DNA from: Maribacter sp. 1_MG-2023
GTDB taxonomy: Bacteria; Bacteroidota; Bacteroidia; Flavobacteriales; Flavobacteriaceae
Direction: 5' to 3'
DNA length: 64,000 bases
Assembly (NCBI RefSeq): GCF_030547005.1
Contig: NZ_JAUOPN010000017.1
Location: 1 to 64,000 of the forward strand
The stretch's first letter is position 1. Each line of letters begins with the position of its first letter. The notes below the pieces were generated by a model. The model was not told the origin of the DNA. It did not search any database and saw only the letters and a program-made list of their open reading frames with translations. The position numbers and the translations under genes were made by a program. Positions 34,312-41,146 of this stretch are shown here, one piece after another.

Positions 34312-35103
34312 ATGAGCAGTATTGCATCCGTATTAGAACAAGTAAAAACTAAAGGTCCGTTAGTACATAACATTACCAATTATGTTGTAATGAATAACAC
34401 CGCCAATGCATTGTTAGCTGTTGGCGCATCTCCTGTAATGGCTCATGCTATAGAGGAGGTTAATGATATTGTTACTATTTCTTCTTCGCTGGTTATCAAC
34501 ATGGGTACGTTGAGCGAAAAATGGGTAGAAAGTATGCTTATGGCAGCTGAACAAGCTAAAGCGACCAATACTCCGTTTGTATTTGACCCTGTAGGTGTCG
34601 GTGCATCTGCATACAGAACAGAGGTTGCCCAAAAAATTATAGAGACAGCTACACCTAATGTAATTCGTGGTAATGCATCCGAGATTATGGCATTGGCAAA
34701 ACTGACCAATTCTACAAAAGGGGTGGATAGTACTATGGATACCCAAGATGCTATTGAAGGCGCTACCCTACTATCAAAGAAATTCAACAATACCGTAGTA
34801 ATCAGTGGCGCAATAGATTATATCATCACTGGCGATACTGTAAGTAAAATTGAAAACGGGAGTCCGCTTATGGCGAGAATCACCGGTATGGGCTGTACGG
34901 CAACTGCAATGGTAGGTGCGTGCTTAGGTGTAGAAGAAAATGCACATTTAGCGGCAACTGCGGCAATGGCAATTATGGGCGTTGCTGGAGATATGGCAAA
35001 TGACAAGAGCGCCGGTCCAGGTAGCTTTCAAATGCATTTCTATGACAGCTTGTATGATATTACTCCTAATATTTTAGCCGAAAAAGTAAAGACCAATGCT
35101 TAA
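34312..35103 (+). CDS. thiM: hydroxyethylthiazole kinase
   Basis: 263 residues of the ribokinase-like fold. It phosphorylates 4-methyl-5-(2-hydroxyethyl)thiazole with ATP to recycle the thiazole half of thiamine. Seen: GPLVHNITNYVVMNNTANALLAVGASPVM at the N-terminus, FDPVGVGASAYRTE, VIRGNASEIMAL, and the phosphate-binding RITGMGCTATAMVGA with the catalytic Cys. It heads the thiM-thiE-tenA-thiD unit, overlapping thiE by eight bases. No TPP riboswitch was found upstream. Confidence 0.95.
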   Translation: MSSIASVLEQVKTKGPLVHNITNYVVMNNTANALLAVGASPVMAHAIEEVNDIVTISSSLVINMGTLSEKWVESMLMAAEQAKATNTPFVFDPVGVGASAYRTEVAQKIIETATPNVIRGNASEIMALAKLTNSTKGVDSTMDTQDAIEGATLLSKKFNNTVVISGAIDYIITGDTVSKIENGSPLMARITGMGCTATAMVGACLGVEENAHLAATAAMAIMGVAGDMANDKSAGPGSFQMHFYDSLYDITPNILAEKVKTNA

Positions 35104-35737
35104 TGTAGATTACGCTTTAATGTTCGTGACGGATGATAGTATTAGGAATGACAACACCTTCTTTGCCATGCTAGAAGCCGCTTTAAAAGGCGGGGCAACT
35201 ATCATTCAATTACTAGAGAAAACTTTAGATACTTTGGCATTTTATAACCGTGCATTACGGTGTAAAGAATTATGTAGCACCTATAGAATTCCATTGATCA
35301 TCAATGACCGATTAGATATTGCACTTGCCATAGATGCGGACGGTGTACATATTGGTCAAACCGATATGCCTTATGATGTTGCTCGTAGATTATTGGGTAA
35401 TAGTAAGATTATTGGACTATCGGTTAGTAACAAAAAACAAGCCGAACATCAGGATGCTCAGGCGGCAGATTATATTGGCATCTCCCCTATTTTTTCGACA
35501 AATACAAAGACAACTGATTTAGCACGACCTTTGGGTTTATTAGGACTTAAAGAAATTCGCGCACTGTATTCTAAGCCTATTGTTTGTATTGGCGGAATTC
35601 ACAAAAACAACACTAAAGAAATAATTAAAAATGGCGCGGACGGAATAGCTGTGGTTTCTGCCATTTCAAAAGCAGCAAACCCAGAAGCGGCAACAAAAGA
35701 ACTTAAAGAAATAGTATGCAAGACTGGTATAAAATAG
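35096..35737 (+). CDS. thiE: thiamine phosphate synthase
   Basis: 213 residues of the TIM-barrel ThiE family. It joins the thiazole phosphate and the pyrimidine diphosphate to give thiamine phosphate. Seen: ALKGGATIIQLLEKT, IPLIINDRLDIALAIDADGVHIGQTDMP, GLSVSNKKQAEH, YIGISPIFSTNTKTT, and the glycine-rich phosphate site CIGGIHKNNTKEI. It overlaps both thiM and tenA, which points to coupled translation. The usual Arg of the pyrophosphate loop (QxR) is replaced by LEK, a mild oddity. Confidence 0.94.
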   Translation: MLNVDYALMFVTDDSIRNDNTFFAMLEAALKGGATIIQLLEKTLDTLAFYNRALRCKELCSTYRIPLIINDRLDIALAIDADGVHIGQTDMPYDVARRLLGNSKIIGLSVSNKKQAEHQDAQAADYIGISPIFSTNTKTTDLARPLGLLGLKEIRALYSKPIVCIGGIHKNNTKEIIKNGADGIAVVSAISKAANPEAATKELKEIVCKTGIK

Positions 35738-36369
35738 CACGACAAGAAACAGATTATATTCTAGAAGCCATAAAAGAGCAATCTTTCATCAAAGAACTGA
35801 TGAACGGCACGCTATCTAAAGAAGTATTCCAATTTTACATTAATCAAGATGCCATGTATTTGGCGGAATATAAAAAGGTATTAGCAACTATAGGTGTTAA
35901 ATGTGAGCACGTAGATGACACTCAGTTTTTTTTGGATTCGGCCACAGGAATTATCAATGTAGAAAATGCCTTGCATCAAATATTTTTAAAGGATAATCAG
36001 TTGGCTCACGAGCCCTCTCCTACTTGCGAATTATACACCAGTTATTTAACACGCATAGTGGCAAATCATTCATTAGAAGAAGCATTGGCTGCCGTACTAC
36101 CCTGCTTTACCATTTACAAGGAAATTGGAGATTACATACATACCAACCAATCAAACAAAGCCGATAACCCCTATCAAGATTGGATCGACACCTATGGCGG
36201 GGAAGAATTTGCGAACTCGGTAAATAATGCCATAATTATCACCAATAAGTATGCAGCAAACGCTTCTGAAGAAGTTTTGCAAAAAATGCAAACTGCTTTT
36301 GAAAAAGCCTCTAAATTAGAATGGATGTTTTGGGACAGCGCTTACAATAAAGAACTATGGAAGATTTAA
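35716..36369 (+). CDS. tenA: aminopyrimidine aminohydrolase (TenA / thiaminase II)
   Basis: 217 residues, all-helical TenA fold. It hydrolyses aminopyrimidines from degraded thiamine to hydroxymethylpyrimidine. Seen: FQFYINQDAMYLAEYKK with the Asp that binds the substrate amine, the catalytic Cys in AAVLPCFTIYKEIG, and the C-terminal glutamate in SKLEWMFWDSAY. It sits between thiE and thiD with overlaps of 22 and 13 bases, making a compact salvage operon. Confidence 0.93.
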   Translation: MQDWYKIARQETDYILEAIKEQSFIKELMNGTLSKEVFQFYINQDAMYLAEYKKVLATIGVKCEHVDDTQFFLDSATGIINVENALHQIFLKDNQLAHEPSPTCELYTSYLTRIVANHSLEEALAAVLPCFTIYKEIGDYIHTNQSNKADNPYQDWIDTYGGEEFANSVNNAIIITNKYAANASEEVLQKMQTAFEKASKLEWMFWDSAYNKELWKI

Positions 36370-37169
36370 AAACACCTTACAAAAGTGTATTGAGCATTGC
36401 CGGTAGCGATTCTGGCGGATGTGCCGGTATTCAGGCAGATATTAAAAGTATTAGTGCCTGCGGAGCTTATGCCGCTACGGTAATTACTGCAACTACAGCG
36501 CAGAATACAATGGGAGTTACCGACATACATGCCATTCCTATCTCACATTTAGAAAAGCAATTAGATGCTGTTTTAAGTGATATTGATTTTGGAGCCATAA
36601 AAATCGGCATGCTTCATTCATGTGAAGTAATAAAGGTTGTCCAGAGAAAATTAAGCGAATACAAAGCAAAGAATATCGTCTTAGACCCTGTAATGGTCAG
36701 TACATCCGGTCATAAATTAATTGCCGATGATGCCATTGCCTGTTTAAAGGATTTTTTACCAAACGTCAATTTAATTACTCCTAATATTCCAGAAGCAGAA
36801 TTATTGATTGACGAGAAAATTAATAGTGAAAACATGGAAGAGATGGCAAAGAAAATTGGGGAGCGCTACCAAACTTCGGTCCTTCTAAAAGGCGGACATA
36901 TTGATAATGGAACTATTGTAATGACAGATGTTTGCTACAATCATGAAACCAAAGAAGTCAATTTAATAACCAATCCAAAGGTAAATACAAAAAATATTCA
37001 CGGTACAGGTTGTAGCCTATCGTCAAGTATTGCTGCATTCTTAAGTTTGGGTGAGCCAATAGAAATTGCCATTAGAAATGGCTGTAATTATGTGAACCAA
37101 GCCATCATTGCCGGTCAGCATAAAACCTTGGGTCTTGGTAACGGACCAATTAATCATTTTGGATTATAA
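36357..37169 (+). CDS. thiD: hydroxymethylpyrimidine (phosphate) kinase
   Basis: 270 residues, ribokinase-like. It phosphorylates HMP and HMP-phosphate, feeding ThiE. Seen: LSIAGSDSGGCAGIQADIK, TATTAQNTMGV, LDPVMVSTSGHKL, ITPNIPEAELL, and the anion hole IHGTGCSLSSSIAAF. A Crp/Fnr gene starts 43 bases after its stop, on the same strand and without a terminator between, so the regulator could be the last gene of the thiamine transcript. Confidence 0.95.
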   Translation: MEDLKTPYKSVLSIAGSDSGGCAGIQADIKSISACGAYAATVITATTAQNTMGVTDIHAIPISHLEKQLDAVLSDIDFGAIKIGMLHSCEVIKVVQRKLSEYKAKNIVLDPVMVSTSGHKLIADDAIACLKDFLPNVNLITPNIPEAELLIDEKINSENMEEMAKKIGERYQTSVLLKGGHIDNGTIVMTDVCYNHETKEVNLITNPKVNTKNIHGTGCSLSSSIAAFLSLGEPIEIAIRNGCNYVNQAIIAGQHKTLGLGNGPINHFGL

Positions 37170-37212
37170 TAGTATCTTAAACCAATAAGGTTCATTACGA
37201 GAAATACGTAAA

Positions 37213-37785
37213 ATGAAGTACGATTTACTAATTGCACATATCAATAAAATTGTTCGACTTTCGAAAGCCGAAGAAGAAGAATTGTGTCGTTACTTTCAAC
37301 CCATGTCCATAGCTAAAAAAGCGTATTTATTGCAACAAGGTGAAATTTGCAAGTTTGAAGGCTTTGTGCTAGATGGTTGTTTTAGAACCTTTACTTTGGA
37401 TAAAAAGGGAAATGAAAACACCCTGTTTTTTGCTACAAAAGATTGGTGGTTAATGGATATCGATAGTTTCATGAACAACAAACCATCTGAACTTAATATT
37501 CAAGCACTTGAAGACAGTGAGTTGTTGATCATTTCTCAAACTGATAAAGAAAAATTATATGAAGCAATTCCATCGGCAGAAAAACTATTTCGCATTATGT
37601 TCCAAAAATCAGTAGTTGCTTGGCAAAGACGATTGGTACGTAATCAAAGTTTGACAGCTAAAGAAAGGTATCAGCACTTCACCTCCAAATATCCAGAAAT
37701 CGCTTCAAAACTCACAGACAGACAAACCTCTAGTTACTTGGGTATTACACATGAATTTTTGAGCAAGATTAAAAAGGAATTTTAA
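37213..37785 (+). CDS. Crp/Fnr-family transcriptional regulator
   Basis: 190 residues. N-terminal cNMP-binding-type barrel (about 20-110: KKAYLLQQGEICKFEGFVLDG, NTLFFATKDWWLMDIDSF), dimerisation helix (115-145) and a C-terminal winged helix with recognition segment TSSYLGITHEFLSKIKKEF. The cyclic-nucleotide phosphate-binding Arg is not evident, as in many Bacteroidota members that do not bind cAMP. It may respond to the state of the thiamine genes just upstream, by position only. Confidence 0.9.
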   Translation: MKYDLLIAHINKIVRLSKAEEEELCRYFQPMSIAKKAYLLQQGEICKFEGFVLDGCFRTFTLDKKGNENTLFFATKDWWLMDIDSFMNNKPSELNIQALEDSELLIISQTDKEKLYEAIPSAEKLFRIMFQKSVVAWQRRLVRNQSLTAKERYQHFTSKYPEIASKLTDRQTSSYLGITHEFLSKIKKEF

Positions 37786-37823
37786 CTCACACCTCCTATT
37801 TTAACTGAGTAGTGTATTAAAAG

Positions 37824-37845
37824 TTTCGTTAATAAGTTCTTACAA
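37824..37845 (+). repeat. degenerate dispersed repeat, copy B
   Basis: TTTCGTTAATAAGTTCTTAC with trailing AA matches the first block of copies A, C and D. The CGAACTTAG second block is not present. It lies 38 bases after the Crp/Fnr stop, so copies A and B bracket the whole thiM-to-crp segment. Confidence 0.4.
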
Positions 37846-37911
37846 ATTTCATAAGATTTATCCTCGGTTTATAAATATAATTTCGATCTTCCGTTTAAAT
37901 AACTAATCATT

Positions 37912-38496
37912 ATGAAAAACACTCAATTAATCATTGGATTCGTTTTATTATTTCTAGTAAACGGATATTCACAATCAAATAATACAGATTATAAGTCAGA
38001 AGTTGACAATTTAAAAAAGGAGTTAACAACCAAAGATAATATCATTGTTTCCCAAAATGATAAAATGGATAAATTAGAAAAAGATATAGAATATTATAAA
38101 GAAACATTAAACCTTATTAGTTCTAAAATATCCACCAAGGATAATGATGTTACCCTTAAAATTAATTCAGTTGTTGGTAACTCAAATTCAGGAGTGGTGA
38201 ATATTAATGGAATACTAATAAACAAAGGTGCTGTAAGACCTGTACAAGGACAAAAAGCATATGCCACAGATCCTCAAGGGAATGGTATTATGTCCTACAA
38301 ATTAAAAATAGGAGGTTTATCTAGGGTTGATAAAGTTTTAAAGGATGTACCTACAAAATTTACAATTGAACTTGAGCAAATAGTTGAAGGCACCCCAATG
38401 TTAGCTTCATTAATCATTGACTTTTATACTCGAAGCGGTTATAACAAAGACAAATTAAATGTGACATTCAAGAATTTGAATATTATATGGGAATAG
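37912..38496 (+). CDS. secreted coiled-coil protein of unknown function
   Basis: 194 residues. Signal peptide ending GYSQ (residue 21), a coiled coil over about 28-75 (EVDNLKKELTTKDNIIVSQNDKMDKLEKD), then a beta-rich domain (about 80-194) with GNSNSGVVNINGILINKGAV. I do not recognise the family. It is followed by decayed sequence that itself begins with a signal-peptide-like stretch, which hints at a damaged neighbour of similar type. Confidence 0.72.
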   Translation: MKNTQLIIGFVLLFLVNGYSQSNNTDYKSEVDNLKKELTTKDNIIVSQNDKMDKLEKDIEYYKETLNLISSKISTKDNDVTLKINSVVGNSNSGVVNINGILINKGAVRPVQGQKAYATDPQGNGIMSYKLKIGGLSRVDKVLKDVPTKFTIELEQIVEGTPMLASLIIDFYTRSGYNKDKLNVTFKNLNIIWE

Positions 38497-38557
38497 ATGT
38501 AATTAAACCATATCCTTATAAATTAATAATTCAATTACCAAAAATTTAAATCTAATA

Positions 38558-38890
38558 TTAAGAAAAACATACATTATCATCTTATTGCTCATGTTAAGCG
38601 CACAATCAGGAAAAGCTTAAGAATTCCAACAGCAAGTAAAATCTATTAATAGTTTCTGAATTGACTTTTGATGTTTCAAGAATGGATGCTGAGAATATTA
38701 AAGTAGAAAAAGAGTTAGTATTTTTTCTGAAAGAAAAAAGTGATTTTGAAACAAAAATTGCCAACTAAAAAATCAACAATTGAAACAGCCTAGCTATATA
38801 TTATCGAAATGTTAAAAAATGATGGAATCGAATTAAAATGAATGATAAAGAAATTAGTATTGGCTTATCAAAACGCTATTTAATAATCCT
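38558..38890 (+). pseudogene. decayed gene for a small secreted protein
   Basis: A signal-peptide-like stretch (RKTYIIILLLMLSAQSGKA) is cut by TAA at 38618. Reading continues in frame as EFQQQVKSINSF and stops. A shifted frame then gives a coherent charged segment (ELTFDVSRMDAENIK ... VFFLKEKSDFETKIAN, 38658-38768), and further short open pieces follow to about 38890. At least one nonsense and one frameshift mutation are needed, so the gene is dead. The 448-bp gap between the coiled-coil and Crp/Fnr genes holds nothing else. Confidence 0.45.
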
Positions 38891-38944
38891 GTAAAAACTT
38901 TAAAATTAAATTCATTGAAATATCAATAATATGGATAATCATTG

Positions 38945-39508
38945 ATGAAAGAGAAATTAAAAGAACATATAGACAAATTAATTCCTCTTACAGATGATGA
39001 ATTTGCTTTTGTTTTATCCCATTTTAAATTTGATAAATATAATAAAAACGACTTTCTTATTCAACAGGGAGAAGATGTAGATTACTGCTATTATGTGGTT
39101 ACAGGTCTTTTAAAATTAATTTATATGGACCAAGGCGGAAAACAACATATTGTATCATTTGCAATGGAAGATTGGTGGGAAAGTGATTTTTCAGCTTATT
39201 TTACACAGTCAAAAGCTAAAATGTCATTACAGTGTATAGAGAACACAGTGGTGTTTTCCATTGGTCTAAGCGATTATCAAAAGCTATCGACAGAATTACC
39301 GAAAATGGAGCGTTTCTTCCTTCAAAAATCTAATTTAGGGCATATAGCTTCACAAAATAGAATCATATCTTTTCTAACTTCAAGTGCAAATGAAAGATAT
39401 GAGCAATTACTGAAACAGTATCCAACATTGTTTCAACGTGTGTCTAAAACGCTTCTCGCTTCTTACTTGGGTGTTTCTCGTGAGACGCTTAGTAGACTTT
39501 CTTCTTAA
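38945..39508 (+). CDS. Crp/Fnr-family regulator with a CRP-like recognition helix
   Basis: 187 residues from the ATG at 38945; a TTG three bases earlier is less likely. N-terminal effector barrel (about 18-110: NDFLIQQGEDVDYCYYVVTG, QHIVSFAMEDWWESDFSAY), a linker helix, and a C-terminal winged helix. The recognition segment GVSRETLSRL keeps the Arg, Glu and Arg that in E. coli CRP (CSRETVGRIL) read the TGTGA half-site. A perfect TGTGA-N6-TCACA site lies 23 bases past its stop codon, before ridA. Confidence 0.92.
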   Translation: MKEKLKEHIDKLIPLTDDEFAFVLSHFKFDKYNKNDFLIQQGEDVDYCYYVVTGLLKLIYMDQGGKQHIVSFAMEDWWESDFSAYFTQSKAKMSLQCIENTVVFSIGLSDYQKLSTELPKMERFFLQKSNLGHIASQNRIISFLTSSANERYEQLLKQYPTLFQRVSKTLLASYLGVSRETLSRLSS

Positions 39509-39530
39509 AATCGTTTGCATCATTTAAAAT

Positions 39531-39546
39531 TGTGATGTTTGTCACA
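39531..39546. promoter_or_regulatory. CRP-consensus operator TGTGA-N6-TCACA
   Basis: TGTGATGTTTGTCACA is a perfect 5-6-5 inverted repeat identical in form to the E. coli CRP consensus. It lies between a Crp/Fnr gene whose recognition helix has the same specificity residues and the ridA gene, 108 bases before the ridA ATG. Confidence 0.6.
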
Positions 39547-39599
39547 CTAAAACCACTTCATTATTCAAATATTTGTCGCTTAAAATAAAGCTATTCATC

Positions 39600-39627
39600 A
39601 TGACACATTAATAAACTACCGTGTCAT
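39600..39627. promoter_or_regulatory. inverted repeat before ridA
   Basis: ATGACAC (39600-39606) and GTGTCAT (39621-39627) are perfect inverted arms with a 14-base spacer, 26 bases before the ridA ATG. It may be a second operator or a leader hairpin. Confidence 0.4.
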
Positions 39628-39653
39628 CATGTTTAGCAAAAAAAAAGAAACAA

Positions 39654-40043
39654 ATGGAAAAAAGAATAATCAACCCTTGGGATTGGCAGAATGAAAGAAG
39701 TTATGTTCAGGCAATAGAAGTAATAAAACCAGAAGGAACCTTATATATTTCTGGTCAAACGGCAATTGATGCAGACGGGAAATCAAGTAATGGCGATATG
39801 AGAAGCCAGCTTATAGACACCATATTGAATTTAGAAAAAGTCATTGACGAGGCAGGGTATCAATGCAACAATATTGTACGATTAAATATCTACACCAATT
39901 CATCAGATGAATTTTTTGCCTCTTTTGATATTTTTCAAACCTGGGTAAATAAGCACGGGATAAAACAGGCTAGTACCGTTTTAGAAGTTAAAAGTCTATT
40001 TGAAACCTTAAAAGTAGAATTAGAAGTTACTGTTGTTCGGTAG
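39654..40043 (+). CDS. RidA-family protein
   Basis: 129 residues from the ATG at 39654; the GTG at 39621 lies inside an inverted repeat and is unlikely. RidA/YjgF trimer fold: YISGQTAIDADGKS, DMRSQLIDTILNLEKVIDEAGYQCNNIVRLNIYT, and ASTVLEVKSLFETLKVELEVTVV. The canonical catalytic Arg near the C-terminus (usually R in the R-x-x-V-x-V-x-x-LP motif) is not seen at its normal place, so this may be a non-imine-deaminase subgroup. RidA enzymes hydrolyse reactive enamines made by PLP enzymes; a cysteine synthase follows. Confidence 0.82.
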   Translation: MEKRIINPWDWQNERSYVQAIEVIKPEGTLYISGQTAIDADGKSSNGDMRSQLIDTILNLEKVIDEAGYQCNNIVRLNIYTNSSDEFFASFDIFQTWVNKHGIKQASTVLEVKSLFETLKVELEVTVVR

Positions 40044-40097
40044 TAATTGCTGTAACAGATAAGCGAAAAAATCAATTATTGATGTATCTGCAACAAT

Positions 40098-40135
40098 TTT
40101 GCTTTGGTCGATCTAGTTTTATAACTTTGATCGAC
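40098..40135 (+). promoter_or_regulatory. promoter with overlapping inverted repeat
   Basis: A TTTG element (40098-40101), 20 bases, then TAACTTTG (40122-40129) fits the Bacteroidota TTG / TAnnTTTG promoter. GTCGATC (40107-40113) and GATCGAC (40129-40135) are perfect inverted arms flanking the -7 box, placed to block polymerase. The ATG of the cysteine synthase gene is 13 bases further on. Confidence 0.6.
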
Positions 40136-40148
40136 TTTAAAAGCAGCT

Positions 40149-41129
40149 ATGGAATACGCAGAAAATATACTTGGTACAATCGGTAATACTCCCCTTGTAA
40201 AAATCCATACACTTACGGCAGAGTTACCTTGTTTGGTATTGGCTAAGTACGAGACTTTTAACCCTGGCAACTCGGTTAAGGATCGTATGGCGTTAAAGAT
40301 GATCGAAGATGCAGAAGCTGATGGTAGGTTACAACCAGGCGGAACGATCATTGAAGGAACCTCTGGAAACACGGGAATGGGACTCGCATTGGCCGCCATT
40401 GTAAAAGGTTACAAATGTATTTTTGTATTGGCGGATAAACAGTCTAAAGAAAAGTGTGATATTTTAAGGGCGGTAGGTGCAGAAGTTGTGGTTTGCCCCA
40501 CAGCCGTAGAACCAGAAGACCCAAGATCGTATTATTCAGTTTCTAAACGATTGGCAAAGGAAATTCCGAATAGTTGGTATGTAAATCAGTATGACAACCC
40601 TAGTAATGCCCAAGCACATTACGAGAGCACCGGACCAGAAATCTGGAAGCAGACCGATGGCAAGATCACTCATTTTGTAGTTGGTGTGGGAACCGGTGGA
40701 ACCATATCTGGAGTAGGAAAGTATTTAAAAGAACAGAACCCTAATGTAAAAGTTTGGGGTGTAGACACCTATGGTAGTGTATTCAAGAAATACCACGAAA
40801 CGGGAATTTTTGACGAAAAGGAAATCTACCCTTATGTAACCGAAGGTATTGGTGAAGACATTCTGCCAAAAAATGTGGATTTTGATATTATTGACGGGTT
40901 CACCAAAGTAACCGATAAAGACGGCGCGGTATATACCCAACGTTTGGCAAAAGAAGAAGGCATGTTTCTGGGCAATTCTGCAGGATCTGCTATAAAAGGT
41001 GTTTTGCAATTAAAAGAAAATTTTACAAAAGACGATGTTGTCGTAGTATTGTTTCATGACCACGGTAGCCGATATATTGGTAAAATGTTCAATGATGATT
41101 GGATGCGTGAAAAAGGATATATAGAATAG
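40149..41129 (+). CDS. PLP-dependent cysteine synthase family enzyme
   Basis: 326 residues, fold type II. It should make cysteine from an activated serine and sulfide. PLP lysine K44 in NPGNSVKDRMALK, substrate loop EGTSGNTGMG, phosphate loop GVGTGGTISGVGKYLKE, and a C-terminal LFHDHGSRYIGKMFND. There is no CBS domain. The short TSGNTGMG loop and the C-terminus are closer to CysM or cystathionine-beta-synthase cores than to CysK, so the exact activated serine is open. It converges on a Cys/Met-type PLP enzyme gene, 17 bases away. Confidence 0.92.
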   Translation: MEYAENILGTIGNTPLVKIHTLTAELPCLVLAKYETFNPGNSVKDRMALKMIEDAEADGRLQPGGTIIEGTSGNTGMGLALAAIVKGYKCIFVLADKQSKEKCDILRAVGAEVVVCPTAVEPEDPRSYYSVSKRLAKEIPNSWYVNQYDNPSNAQAHYESTGPEIWKQTDGKITHFVVGVGTGGTISGVGKYLKEQNPNVKVWGVDTYGSVFKKYHETGIFDEKEIYPYVTEGIGEDILPKNVDFDIIDGFTKVTDKDGAVYTQRLAKEEGMFLGNSAGSAIKGVLQLKENFTKDDVVVVLFHDHGSRYIGKMFNDDWMREKGYIE

Positions 41130-41146
41130 CCTTTTTCAAACAATTT

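Noticed and set aside
34414-35006. Open frames on the minus strand opposite thiM
   Set aside because: They are shadows of a clear thiM coding frame, with no motif or start context of their own.
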